Of a DNA stretch of 64,000 nt, positions 23,841 to 36,120 are shown one piece after another (position 1 is the stretch's first letter; every line of letters begins with the position of its first letter). The DNA is from Butyriboletus loyo (taxonomy: Eukaryota > Basidiomycota > Agaricomycetes > Boletales > Boletaceae). Both the position numbers and the translations under genes were made by a program. The stretch spans positions 54,515 to 118,514 of the forward strand of contig JBBPSI010000070.1 in the NCBI GenBank assembly GCA_038093515.1. The letters are read 5' to 3'. The notes below the pieces were generated by a model that was not told the origin of the DNA, did no database searches, and saw nothing but the letters and a program-made list of their open reading frames with translations.

Positions 23841-24130
23841 ATATCCAGAAACGAACCGTATCACATCATTTCGTCGGTTAATCTACTGACTTTGTTCGAA
23901 CGGATTGAAAAACCCCACTACCTCGTTCTCCAAGTTCAATCGTTCATGTGATTGGGGGTCAGACTGGTCATCCACCGGCAATCAATCCAAACTTTTTGCG
24001 CCTACGCATCAGTGACGTCCCAACTATTAATGCGACTGATGCTGAGATATTTTTGTTATGATGCCCGAAAGACATGGTGATGGTGACTACACTGCTTCTG
24101 TGCTTCGGAGGTACTTTTCATGTCCATAAA

Positions 24131-27100
24131 TCAAGACCCTCCGGAATCCATCACTTCCTGCATGGCCATCCATACATCCCTGTCTACATTTACATCTCCG
24201 TGCCCTTGCGCCCGACCCCGCCGACTTCCCTTTCCGCTTACGCCCACATCCCCTGAACGTGTTGTCCGTGGTCCTTGCACTTGCTTCGCGAGATGTCTCA
24301 CCTCAGCAAATTCGTCCGTCGCCTGCGCCCGCAAAAAAGAAGCGCTTTTTGCTCTATGCACCAAACAATCGGATTGTTGATATCCCTCACAATCCTCCAC
24401 CATACCCTGGTCCACTCTCTCACCTGGATCCATCGGCCGCCCATCTCGCCACAACGACTCCCTCGTCCGCTCCAGTGTCGTTACGATATCCAAACTCTCC
24501 CCGGGTGGAATCGCCCACGGATGTGATGGCGTCTCACACGTCATGTCCACCTCCTTTCTCAATACCCGATCCACGTCCACAGCCGAAAAGAATGCCACGC
24601 CTTGCGGTAAGTCATCCATGCCCAACCTGAACGCAAACAAACACCGCGTCCACAGGTTTGCAACTTGCAACGCTAGTGCGGCGCGGTACTTGTCCGCATC
24701 GGAAACGAGGTACCGTAGTTCGTCGTGCACCGAAATGAGGAAGCGCGCGTCGATGTCGTACGTCCGTGTGAGATGGTCCATTGCGACGAGCAAGAGATGG
24801 AGATAGTCCACCCCGGACGATTGGACGACCCAGTTGATCCGCGATGTCATGTAATCCGTCCCAAACTCGGCAGGCAGGTTGTCCTTGGAGAGCGCCGCTG
24901 TGATCCCACATCCCAACGCCGGCGTCTGCGGTCGATCAGACAACGCGATCTCCTCCAATTTGTTGAACACGAAACTCTCCGTCCCACCAAACCAAAACTT
25001 GCGCCCAAAGAGATCCGGTCGGTGGGTGTTCTTACCCTTGGTCGACGCGTACAGGTTTTCGGCCAGCTTTCTGGCTTCCTCGGGTTGCATTGCTGGATTT
25101 GATTGTAAGAGAAGCAGGACGGCATGTTTCATTCCCGCCCCGTAGATGCGCGAATAATTGAACACTTTGGCCTGGTCCCGTGAGATCCCCAAGATACTCG
25201 CTGTTTTGGAGTGCAAGTCCGTCCCTGCAGCCTTGGTACCCTCGAGCGTCATCCAACCAATCGCGGTGGCCCCGTGCAAGCCAAACTGCGCATCACCCAT
25301 ACAGCTCGATATCCAAAGCTCCTCCGAATCGACGTCGGCCCCAACGATGGCATACCCTGGCGGCGCACGAACCATTGCCTTCAGCTCGGACCCCACACGG
25401 TTCTTCTTTGCATTGCTCGCCGTCAACCACGTTTTCTCGATTGCACGACGCGTGACAGTACCCATCGTGATCACCTGCGGAAGGATCATACCCCACTTGT
25501 GCTCCGACGACTGCGCAAACTGAATGTCGACCTGTTCGTTCTGCCACACGACCATCTGATTCAATATCCGATCGCGCGCGCTGATCCAGTAGCTGCATTG
25601 AGCGTTCATGTCCAGCGCATCCTGGGCATCGTCCCCAGGACTCGTCAACGTTCCGTCTTGGGCATATTTCATAAAGGTCTTGGAAAGTGGACTCCCGACG
25701 TTGGCGCTTTCGCCGTCCTTGTGTGGAAGCTTGTAGAAGAGGAAACGGCATTCACCCTCTCCATGCGTCATCCCGCACAACACCTGGTCGGCGGGGTCTG
25801 AGAATACGAGCGGCCGCGCACGAGTGGCGAATTCGATGACGCTCGGGACCCGAAACGTCCACCCATGCTCCCTGGAATGAAAAAGAGGGTGGCCCATCCA
25901 GGATAGACGGAGGAGAATCGGAGAGATGCGGTTTCGTACGGTGATGTCGAGTGTACCAGGTGGAAGGTCTTTGTTCGGTCTTGCAAGGTCCCAATACCAT
26001 TTCGGCCAGATGACTTGGGGCTCAGGGATTTTTGGGGTGGATGTATGGGACAACTTTGTGCGGGGGGTGGCGGAGACGGGTCTCCAATCTAGTTGTCGTA
26101 GGAAAGGGTCTTGTTCGTGATCCTCCCTGTCTGCAATAGATGTTGCTAGATTAATAACACGAGCTTCCAACTCGGGAGTGCGTTCTCCGCCGGCAATGGC
26201 CAGAGCCAAAGACGCGTCTGACGCAGTCAGGCGGCCCTCCTTGAGGTAGGGAACACCATGTGTTGGCCCTAGAATAGTCAAAATCTTCTTCGTGCCTGCG
26301 CTAGGAGGTCGTGTCACCTTGTCGTCGCGAATGAAATGCCACTTTTCCTCCGTCGTATATTGCAAAGGACAACGATCAAATGATAATTTGAGAAGAATTG
26401 GGAGCACGCGGTTCACACTGCCAGCGCTAAAGACACCATTCCTGAGTAAATCGCGCAACCACGCGGGCTGTTTTTCCACGGACGACCTAGTCTGGGACGT
26501 AGGCTCTGCGCTCTACAAACGATCATCACTTGAAAAGGTATAAACATGGGAAACGACATACATTGTGATACACGCCTCTAGATTTCTTTGCGACTTTCGG
26601 GGTCCAGTCGAGCTGAGAAAACCAAGGATTGTCTCTCCAGGATCCGTCCTGCATCATACTCTTTGCCTGCTCTGCGAGATCCACAAGATGTTTCTTGACC
26701 TTGCCTTCCAATTCTTGGTACGTCCGTTCCGCGTTGCGTAGATACTCTTCCCATGATTCGTTAACCGTCAGGAAACTGGAACCCATGGTGAGGATACCAG
26801 CAAATGAGACCGGACTCGGACACCGCTCCAGGAACGCCGGAAGGACCTGAGAAAAGACCTGATGTGTCACGTAAACGTCGTTGGCGCAGTACCCAAGGTA
26901 ATCCTGAATGTCAGCGTGAATTGCCTCTCTCGAAGAGGCCATGAAATCCCCACGAATCTCCTTGTCGAGATCGATATTACAATAAAGCTTGGCCACGTCC
27001 GCTAGGGCGTTTGCAGACGTGAGGTCTTCCCAGCGTTGCTGTGAGAGTTCAGCGTCGGTCGCGTTCGTGTCATCCTCTTGGAGCTGAGGCAGACTTTCCT

Positions 27101-28245
27101 CGATCTCGGCACGCAGACGACGGAGTTGCGCGCGCCGTGCACCATCAACCTCGGACTCTGCTTGCGACGCGGCATCGCGCATGATCTCGGACACTACCTC
27201 GACAGCCTCGGCGCGCTGTTCGATGCGTGCGGCTTTCGCCTTGCGGTGTTTCATCCACGCCGGTCGTTGATGCGACGATATACCATTGACAGCGACATGA
27301 AGCGACATCGTGTCCATAAATCGCATCTGTGTACCCCTGAGACTATACTCTTCGCGGACGCGCTGCCGGTCGTAAGAGACATTGTGTCCGACGACGATAC
27401 GCGGAACCTCGGGATTACCCAACGGAATCAAATGCTGCACCTCCTCTGTCTCGCCAAGCAACCACGGGGATATCCAGCAATACCAGGCGTGTTTGGACGC
27501 AGCACAGGCGAGAACGGCATACGGATGGTATGGCGGCATCGTCTCAACGTCAAACACGAGCATCTGCTCAGGTTGACCGTCATGCTCCGGGTATGCGACG
27601 TGTTCGCTGTAACTCGAGCCGTCTGGGAGGTGGTAGTACTTGGTCCAGCCCGATTGGACGTCAAAATACTCGAGTTTGGGGGGCAATGCATCTTGCGCAA
27701 GTTGCTTGGCGAGGGATAACCAGGGTTGAGCGCAGCGCTGGCCGATCCGGTAGAAGTGTTCGTCGATGTTAGCGCCTTGGAGTGGAGGAAGGGTAAACCC
27801 TGTATCGGGGAGGACAGAACCCTGCTTGGGGTCGAGACCGTGCATGTGAAGATGGTCTCGCGCGATTTGGACGAAAGCGGGCTTGGGCGGGGGGAAGGCA
27901 TGTTTGAATATTTGGGCGTGAAGCTGACGCGAAAGCATCTGTACGCCTAGTTCACTGCGTTTGACTGTGTTTCCATAGAATCATGTCAGTCGGTCAGACA
28001 GGTGCAATGCGAGGCATACCGTGTCGAATTGAGTTTTTGGCTCCATCTGTCTTTCGCTTCCTCGAAATCGTGCTCGCGTGCGCATTGGATTGTTTTTGTT
28101 GTTCATCGTGGTATTTTTTCTCTGATGATTTTTGTCGTTGCCTGAGAGGTGGGGATGGAATGTGCAGTTTACGAGCGAGGGAGGGAGACCTTCGCACCGG
28201 GTTCAGCATGCGTGTCGGTGTACTGTCATGGGTGTGGGAATGCAA
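24131..28245 (-). CDS. MIP1: Mitochondrial DNA polymerase gamma (catalytic subunit)
   Basis: Three exons (28245-28020, 27964-26562, 26491-24131) close to 1,329 residues. Family A polymerase with 3'-5' exonuclease: exo I VFDVET near residue 212, exo II VGHNVSYDR, exo III YCANDVYVTHQVF. The polymerase motifs are A (GADVDSEELWI, about residue 927), B (RDQAKVFNYSRIYGAG) and C (ISVHDELRYL). It replicates and proofreads mitochondrial DNA. The first exon supplies an Arg/Ser-rich leader (MLNPVRRSPSLARKL) fitting a matrix-targeting presequence; initiation may be at the second Met (28212). Exon 2 opens VKRSELGVQMLSRQLHAQIF, matching the conserved start of Mip1 enzymes, so the ATG at 27938 is internal. 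A 70-nt intron separates the exonuclease and palm parts. Symbol given by homology to yeast MIP1. Confidence 0.93.
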
Positions 28246-28619
28246 AGTACGCGGCCCCAGAACTCGACATCATAACGGTGAGTCCAAATACTCAACAAGG
28301 AGAATATTGGTTGGTTGGTGGGGCTGGGTACGTTTGGCGACGGGTATGCATCCCAATACCCATTCATCCTCATTGTCCGATGTATAGCTAACGGACTTAC
28401 AGCTACAGGTAGGCTATGCTACTAAATACGTCCGCACCCGTCGGATGTTTTTCTTCGCTATTTCTCACTAGCACGTATCCGATTGAAACGAGGCTAGGCA
28501 CCGCTGATATGTGAGCCGCGCGTGGAAACACTGTTCCTTGACCCTTTCAACCACAATGTGTCTGCAAGTCATGGTAGTACAAAGATGGGTGCGTACGGTT
28601 TGTCAGACAAAAGTGAGTT

Positions 28620-29420
28620 GCAATGTTGACCTTTCACCAAGATCACAGCAGGCAGGTCATAAGTATCCGTTGTAATAGATCGTGCTCGGTCGCTCCTACC
28701 AAAGACGGGAGCCAGGTCATAAGCGGCAACAACGACAGAACGCTTCGACGATGCCAAATTGACGACGGTCGGGAGATAGGCCGCGCTATGATGACGAGTA
28801 CGGTCGTGTGCATGGTGTTAAGATGGACGATGGATAGTGCTCGCCAAAGGACGAATGGTGGTAGCGCGGGATGCGAGAACGAATGCCAAAGCGCTGGAGG
28901 TAAGAGTGCACAAGGGTCAGGTCGGTGCGATCGATGCCTCTGCAAAGTCCATCCAGGATCGGAAGACGACACCACGTACGTCCTCAGTACCGCCATTGGG
29001 AAGAGACTGCTTGGTCCGCTTTGACACGATACCGACGTTATTGGAGTCCCCAAGCAGGAAGCACATCGCTACTGCCACGCCAGTCTCGGTCCGTGTTTGG
29101 GACACGAAAACCGGCGAGGAGCTGATCGTTGCAAGTGTCTCTTTGCGGCGACGTCCGGAAAGCTGACTTTGTATTTTCTCGATTATAGTAACATATCCAC
29201 CTCTGCATGCCTAGACACAATGGCAGGAAGCCGCCCTTGCTTGTCAGCCACGGGAGACTCGTTGGATGTTACACGGGTACATCGGTCTTGTTCATAAACA
29301 TTCGAGGATCGGTTCCGCCATTAAGTTTTCCGTTGACCGTCGTTGCATCGCTCTGTTGTCCGATGGTGGTTACCTCGCATGCGGCAAGTCGACAACATAA
29401 TCTCGGTTTACATTCTTAGT
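28620..29420 (+). pseudogene. Decayed WD40-repeat gene
   Basis: Blade-like pieces appear in shifting frames: KDGSQVISGNNDRTLRRCQI at 28700-28760, DARTNAKALEVRVHKGQVGA at about 28870-28930, and SRKHIATATPVSVRVWDTKTG at about 29055-29120. These match successive WD40 strands but stops and frameshifts separate them and no start or full propeller remains. WD40 propellers in this class often sit at the C-terminus of NACHT-type proteins; no such domain is found beside it. Confidence 0.6.
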
Positions 29421-29916
29421 GGTATCTATGTCCTCCTTGATGTGAATACGCCACTCAATCTTTCTCAAGGCCAGCGCGTTGCCTCTGGTTGACGGAGTTC
29501 AAACAACAGAACATGACATGGTGAACGCGGAAGCGACCTTACGAATCCTAGTCAATAGTCACAATACATTTGCTGATCGTGCCTTTGTACGGACGCGTCT
29601 TCATGGCAGTGGAGTACTGCCATCGCCGAGTTGCTCATACAATTACTCCATTGCGCATATTATAATCTGACCAGTTCAACACGAGCAAAGAATCAAACAG
29701 GGGGAAATCTATCCCACCTACAAGCCAAGCTTCGATAAGAAACGACAATGGTAATGCTCGGATGTGGAAAAACAGAGTACGATACAGTCGATGGGTGATT
29801 CAAAATACAAATGCAAAACGTCAAGCCCGTTCCGAGTCGTTAAATTTTCATCACCTTTGCGCGCATATTATCACCCACCAATACACCTTCAGTGCATGTC
29901 CCCCAGAAACGCCCAC
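29421..29916. other. No recognisable gene
   Basis: Short frames only. It lies between the WD40 remnant and the 3' end of the minus-strand gene at 29917. Confidence 0.45.
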
Positions 29917-30522
29917 CTAGGCGTCCCCGACATCCCATGCGGCTTCGACGATTTCCATCTGCTGGGCCCATTGACCATACTCCATTTGCACCGCATACAT
30001 GTGCGCATGGTTCAATCCCCTCAACGCCTCCACCACCCAAGTCTGGCAGTTCCAATCCGGCCTCCCTTGCTGCATCGGAACCATCGAGAAGTGCGTCTCC
30101 AGGGTCTCTAGATAGCTGGACGCGACGTAGCCCACCAGGTGCGTTCCCCTCTCATCCGTGTCCCACTTGGGGTGACGATTGTTAACGATGTGCTGCATAA
30201 AGTACCCGGTCTGCAGGCTGCCCCCGATCTCGTAATAGTTGCCCACCCCGCGACGGGTCGAGGTGGGGATGAATATGGCCCAGTGGTAAAGTCTCTTGCC
30301 GCCAGTCGACCTATCGCCTCGGGAGAATTGTGCAATCCTAATCGGGAGATAGTCAGGGGGAACCTGAATGCAAGGGTTCCACTTGTGTACAGTGTTGTAC
30401 TCCGGTGGCGGTGTAGATCCAAGGCTCGCGGCGTAGGCTGCGGGGAGAAACACAAGGCAAGGGTCAACAAGGCACAATAGCGAGGGAGCGGAGGTGGCAA
30501 ACTTACCCCTGAAGGTGGCCAT
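29917..30522 (-). CDS. Small protein with LRAT/NlpC-like His...Asn-Cys pattern
   Basis: Exon 1 (30522-30507) and exon 2 (30437-29917) give 178 residues. The 69-nt segment between them has GTAAGT and CGCAG ends and is in frame, so an unspliced 201-residue form is also possible. Conserved-looking segments are IRIAQFSRGD, RLYHWAIFIPT, NYYEIGG and PDWNCQTWVVEALRGLN. A His in a short strand followed by an Asn-Cys pair at the head of a helix is the arrangement of permuted NlpC/P60-type folds (LRAT NCEHF, PPPDE) and also resembles the fungal DUF6914 group. The catalytic role is inference; no third residue can be assigned with confidence. A TATA box lies about 90 bp upstream. Confidence 0.7.
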   Translation of the reverse strand: MATFRGKFATSAPSLLCLVDPCLVFLPAAYAASLGSTPPPEYNTVHKWNPCIQVPPDYLPIRIAQFSRGDRSTGGKRLYHWAIFIPTSTRRGVGNYYEIGGSLQTGYFMQHIVNNRHPKWDTDERGTHLVGYVASSYLETLETHFSMVPMQQGRPDWNCQTWVVEALRGLNHAHMYAVQMEYGQWAQQMEIVEAAWDVGDA

Positions 30523-30611
30523 TAACTCGGGCGGGTAACTGCTGAAGCATTGCGACTATTGAATTTGATGATGTAGAACTGATGGTTTTGTCACCGACCT
30601 TGATAGAACAT

Positions 30612-30620
30612 CTTTTATAT
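30612..30620 (-). promoter_or_regulatory. TATA box of the gene at 30522-29917
   Basis: Read on the minus strand the sequence is ATATAAAAG, about 90 bp before the start codon. Confidence 0.5.
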
Positions 30621-31648
30621 TGGCGAAATGTCCATCTTGCAATCTGTTGGTGTGGACGAGCAATGACATTGTGGACACATTTTATTTTGTTAACCACAGG
30701 CGCTTCTGTTATCTGCTGCGACGAGGGAAGATGGATGATGGACTCTCGACGCTTTGACCCCTTCATATATGCGACGAACGGTTTGCCACATGTTCAGATT
30801 TCCTGTGACGTGTGATATTCATCGAGGTGTGGAAATCGTCAATGATGGTGTATCTCGACTGACGCAAAAGCGAGTCGTGACTCGTGAAAGAACTGGGATA
30901 ACACATCAGTCTGACTTATCTGTTCATTTTTCCCACCGTCAGTGTGGAGGCCGTTATCGGGGGGCGCATACGTTCGGAGCGACCGATGACCACCGAATCG
31001 TCGCGACCCAGTGTCTGGATTGCTGATTAGGGGAAAGACTTGAATGTACATTCGTCGTCATTGTCGCGTAGCTGGAACGCAAAAACCCACTGTCAAATAA
31101 GCTGTGCGAGCGTCTCGTAATGCTGAGGTGAGACTGGTAGGAAATTATCAAGCACGGGCAAAAGATGCAGATCTCCGACACCGGCTCTGATCGTCTCACC
31201 GAGCGATGGAATCGATTAACGAGATATTTTGTGAGGCTTCCCGCGCCGAAATTCAGTTGTTGCGGCCGCACGCTCCGTGCATAGACACGGATCGGTAAAA
31301 AGACCACAGGAAGGGAAAGCACGACACAAGGCTGCGCCCATGTGTTGGTCCTTCAAAATGACACATTAATTGTCAACTCGGCCCGCAAAACGTTGAACGC
31401 ACTCACTATGATATTCCGAGATGAGGATTGGTCTGTCGAATGTGACCCGGATTATCTGACTCCATGGTCTGGCAAGTTGACTCAGCCCCTAGTAGGAGTG
31501 GTGAATGATGACACCAGAGGAAATGCATCCGTTCTCAGGCCATGTTGACATTGTCAATCCCACGTAGTAGATCTTTGATGAAACTTCTAGATTCTTCGTG
31601 TAAAGCCGTTTCGGTTCCGGCGTCTGTGAGTCACATAACTTGAAAACT

Positions 31649-31656
31649 ATAAAAAG
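31649..31656 (+). promoter_or_regulatory. TATA box upstream of the module-repeat gene
   Basis: TATAAAAA lies only 7 bp before the ATG at 31663. At usual fungal spacing the transcript would begin after that ATG, so translation more likely starts at the in-frame ATG at 31705. Confidence 0.45.
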
Positions 31657-31662
31657 CACAAG

Positions 31663-33101
31663 ATGGATTTACTTACACCAATTACCTCCTTTCCTCCGCT
31701 TACTATGAATCGAAGCCACCCGTCCGCAGAGCCGCAGCAGGAGGACCCAGGAGCCTATCCAATTCCATTCCGTACGCATAGTGTGGAATTGGGAAGTCGT
31801 CTGGACTCCATTTCAGCCTCGCTCCGGTATTGGGCAGTGAACAAGAAACGTGCGAGCGCGCATTGGGTAAGAATAGCGACGCGATTCTGTGTATTCAGCA
31901 CTCACGTGATCTGAAAGCACAACAGGATGGTGAAAGCGAATAACCGGTATGAAGAATGGCTCAGTACTCAACCCCCAGGAGAATATCCAGTGCCTTTTGC
32001 CAAGAGCAAAGAAAGGCTGGACGAAATCGAAGACAGCTTTAGGAATTGGGCGATTCACTCTGACCGCTCTTCCAACTCATGGGTGCGTACTATTGATCTT
32101 GAAGTCTCCTTTCGAGCACAGCATTCACACCTGTATGATCCGAGCAGTACGATTTCTTCGTGAGGGCAAATGCTCGATACGAGCAGCATCTCGCTGCCAC
32201 CCAGTCACCCGGCAAGTTCCTTTTACCTTGGGGAAGTATCTTCAAGTACGCGGGCGTACCCATCGAGGATGTTCCACAAGACATGATATGGTGGGCGTTG
32301 CGTCCCTCTAATAGCCACCATGGTTGGGTATGTTATCCCATCGCTACATCCTATCTGTGATCAGACTTGTTGAACACGTTCTATGTCCAGCACCGGCTGT
32401 TGTATGATGCTAACAAACGTTTCCTGAACGACGTATACAAGTCACGTTCTCCCGGATCTGAGCCAATTTGGTTCGGTAAACGGTATCGAGGTCTCCGTCT
32501 AGACCAAGTATGCGAGCGTAGGAGTTTTATCCGCTGGTGTTTTGATCCCCAAAGGAAGGAAGGCGGATGGGTATGTCAGTTCCTCTTCTCCGTATCCACA
32601 AAAGTTTCACATCTTCTGGTCATCAAGCTTTATCGACTCAAGGACCTAGATCTCCGTCTTAAAGATTGGCGACAGGCTCACCCCGAGCGCCGTGGCCCCC
32701 GCCAGCGAAGGAAAGCACCCAACATCCAGAACCCGGTTGGTGAAGCAATAGGACCGTGGGATGACTCACTGGGGTCAGCGGACGAAGAGGACTATGACCG
32801 AGATAGCTTTGTTCAGTCGGATAGCGACGAGCTAGAATATTCGTCAAGCAGCGACAACGAGCTTATGGACGATGATAGTTCAGACAATAACTTCTCGCGA
32901 GATTCCGATGAGTCCACGGGCTCAAGTGTGGAGATGACACCCTCTGCAAGCCACACACGCAAGCGTAGGCGAACAAATGTAGTCCCGTTGGACGAGGAGT
33001 CAGAGAAGGCTGGCACGTCTTCTGGTAAACTCGGTAGACGATACAGAGTGCCGTACGAAAGTTCGGACCCTGCCAGAAAGTTTTCCAAGCGCATGCAGTG
33101 A
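31663..33101 (+). CDS. Repeat protein with one Trp-ended module per exon
   Basis: Five exons (31663-31866, 31918-32082, 32148-32327, 32391-32570, 32628-33101) give 400 residues, or 386 if translation starts at 31705. Exons 1-4 each encode one copy of a module of about 55-60 residues. Its pattern is a basic/aromatic start (NNRYEEWL, NARYEQHL, NKRFLNDVY), then PG..P.PF, a variable middle, R.WA, and a final Trp. The Trp codon is the last codon of every one of these exons and all introns are phase 0. Exon 5 begins like a fifth module and becomes a long acidic Ser/Asp-rich tail with a basic HTRKRRRTNVV stretch that could be a nuclear signal. I do not recognise the family. No enzyme motif is visible; a binding or scaffold role is a guess. 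Confidence 0.72.
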
Positions 33102-34255
33102 CATGACGATGTAAATTGGCGCTACTTGGATTCAAGATTGTAAATGTACAGAGTGTGTACTTAGTATCTAACTTCATCGTCTTGTAATATGTATGTATGT
33201 GGAATGCATGCACACCGAAAGCAACGTATCCCTGTGACTTCGGTATGGCTGTGTTGAAGCTTTAACCGGGATGTGCTGTCTCGTGTCAGGTGCTGGGCTG
33301 CGAAGTAAACACAGCATACTACTACGGGCGAGAAATCATGGAGTCCAAATGTGCTTCTTCGTCTTCCAGTGGTGCAACATAGACGCGATTTCAGAGTTGG
33401 TGACCACCGTCGAGTCGACCGAACAGCAGTTTGGCTTACGAGTAGCTCCCAACGGCAGAGATGTGATGAATTACAACACACCTTCTGACAAACAATAAGT
33501 AGTGCAGCTGGTAAGGCAATATGACTTGAGCATAGCTCGGAGTCCTGCGGAAATAATTTAAATGGCCTTCGCTCCAGTTACGAGCACATGTCAGTATCTG
33601 TGATGTGTCGGAATGAATCAAATGGGAAAAAAAAAGAGTTACTCGCGAGGCACGACGGTCCGATGACATGCGTCGATGGCAAAAACACGGCGACCTGTCC
33701 TTGTCTGACGCCTTCTGACTTGACGGGTTCATCAGGAACGAGTATGATGACGGTCTAGCTAGCAAAGCTGGACGAAAATGGTCACATTGGACAAGCAAGT
33801 CCTCGCGGCCCTAAATAGTAGTGCAACTCGACTGAGATATCGTCGCGAAAAGTATAGTTTGCTCGTTTCTTTCCAGCCACTTGAGGATCGAGAGAAACAC
33901 GGCAGACGACAGGAAGAAAACCAGCGAAGCGATAACCGGATCCGTTGGATTATTCAAATGCTGTAGGGGTCCAGAATTTAATTTATGCGTCTCCGACTGA
34001 ATTTGGTGATCGAAAGAAAGAAAAGAAAAGTTGAGCAGACGACTGCGCTGTCCCGAGAGATACAGTTGCCAGATTCAAACTCCGAACGCCTTTAATTTTC
34101 GAAGCGAGTACGGCGTTCAGTTGAATGAGTTGATAACTTCTAGTAGTTCCGATCATTGTATGTATGCCCAGGGTCACATAATTTTTTTTTGGTATTATAC
34201 TAACCTCCGTTGTCTTTTACATGGCTTGTGGGCACCTACATTACCATGCTCTTAC
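33102..34255. other. No recognisable gene
   Basis: Short frames on both strands without motifs. The last 150 bp is upstream of the F-box gene and contains a T-run at about 34182-34189. Confidence 0.45.
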
Positions 34256-36120
34256 ATGAAACCATCACTGGACAAGAGCAGAGCATCAGTCTCGTGTCCT
34301 GCCGTTCCGGAGCACGTTCCGGAGTACTCGTTTTACGAGTACCATTGGGATGGACCCAAGCGCCTTCATGTTCCACTTTGGCAGCCCAGACAGACGACCC
34401 TCGTCGTCGTTTTCGAGGGTGAATCGAGGCACTGTTTTTCCACAGTACATATCCTCTTATACTACAGCAAAGGGTCGCCGAAACTTCCGAAAGGTACTCG
34501 ATCTGATACCTGGGTGCGTCTCGTTGGCGAGCAAGACTTGTCGAGTCGTATTCATCTTGTTACGCTGCACAGGACATTCAACAATCGGGATCAGTGGTTC
34601 ATTCGTTTAGAGGCCAGGTTCAAAACGCACGTCCTAACACGCCTACTCTCCCGAAGCTCACGGTCGCGTTCGAAGTTGCACTCGGTCACACGGCTTCCAA
34701 CTCGTCCAGTGTCGATACCCTTGTCCTTCGCTCCCCAGCAAGTACCCAGGAGCTTCGCCGCGAATCTATCAATGTTCTGCTCGAACACGAGTTCTTGTTG
34801 ACTTCCGACACCTCGTCCCTCTCGCTGTCCTTCACTCACTCGACCATGCTATGGACCCCAATTACATCAGAAGGGCCCGAGCGATATCGCAGGGGTGCCA
34901 ACCCCACCTTTCGAATCGAGCACATCACGACACGCATCGTACGGCTTATCCCCCCTGTCTCTGTTCGCCCAAGAATTGCCGATGGCTCTCTTCCCACCGA
35001 ACTTCTCATCAAAACGTTCAAGGACACCGAGTTTCGAGATAGCTGGCACAACGATCTGCTTTCGTTCGCGCAGGTGTGCCGTGCGTGGTCATGCGCGATG
35101 GATGTTCTCCACTCCCGTCTGAGCTTCTCGGACGATAACGAGAGGAGTCAGCCAAGACATCTCCTGGACGTGTATGCTCTGGCAAACGCTTTAACCAAAA
35201 AGCCCATACTTGGCCACAGCTTCCGCCATTTGACCACGGACAACTTTGGAAAGCCGGAGGATTGGCAGCACATTTTCAGCCTTCCCCGACGTAGGGACCC
35301 AGCTTACTTTACAGCGGCTCTGATAGCGACCCTTCGTGCCACGAAGAACCTGCAGCATTTGCACCTGGCGCGGTTGGATCCGTATCAGGGAGACGCGCTC
35401 TTCGCGGTGCTCCATACGCTTCGCGACGTGCAGACGTTTTCGATCGGTCAGGCGGAGGAGAGACCGCTTATAGGAGTCCTCAAGCATCATCGGATAGATG
35501 GTGTGACGCGCATGCTCAGCGTTATCCAACTTGCGCGTTGTATGGGAAGGTGGCCAGCGCTGAAAATTTTAAAGTTGCATCACCTCCACCCCGGGTTCCT
35601 CGGTATATGGCGATTCGCTCTGCGACCGCCGGCGTGCAGGCTGACGCAACTCACGATCAGCCAATCACATATGGGTGACAAGGACCTCGTGCATCTTTTT
35701 GCATCGTCTGCCAAAACGCTCGAACGGGTGGTGTTGGATAGGATCGAGGGCGTCACCAACGCTGGGCTTTGCGCCTTCCTACTTGCTATTTCTCAGAACG
35801 TGGTGTATTTGACCATTCAAGACGTCGGGCTCCCGCCGTTTCAGCAGTGGGGCAGTCTCGTCATCGGACGTACGCAGAGGGCGTTGGACGTCGTGATAGA
35901 CAAGATGTTTCAGTTGCGAGAACTAAGGATCGGCGGGGACGTGGCGAGTGAGTTCATGCTAGATCGAAGGTCGAAGATGTTCATCGCCTACAATGGCCCG
36001 GAGGACATGCGGGTGCCGGTAGTTCTATTGTGGTTGGAAGACGTGCCGAGGTTGTGCGGGTTTGCTGCGGATGGAAAGTGGCCCGGATGGTGTACACCCG
36101 GCAAGGTTCCACGACGCTAA
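34256..36120 (+). CDS. F-box / leucine-rich protein, second complete copy
   Basis: Exon 1 (34256-34493) and exon 2 (34595-36120) join in phase 1 across a 101-nt intron to give 587 residues. It is a diverged paralogue of the gene at 23718-21917. The N-terminal domain keeps SFYEYHWDGPKR, VVFEGESRHCF, TLPKLTVAFEV and INVLLEHEFL. The F-box begins near residue 212 (LPTELLIKTFKDTEF, DLLSFAQVCRAWS). C-terminal leucine-rich segments include LKILKLHHLHPGFLGIWRF, LERVVLDRIEGV and LRELRIGGDVASEFML. As an F-box protein it would link a substrate to Skp1-cullin ubiquitin ligase. The acceptor at 34594 was chosen because it restores VVHSFRGQV, aligned to VTHNLRDQV in the other copy. Confidence 0.78.

Larger units (their letters stand above)
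30523..31662. other. Intergenic
   Basis: Apart from the TATA elements of the flanking genes I see only short unsupported frames. Confidence 0.45.

Noticed and set aside
27078..27719. 213-codon plus-strand frame
   Set aside because: Antisense to the exonuclease part of DNA polymerase gamma, which has all family motifs on the minus strand.
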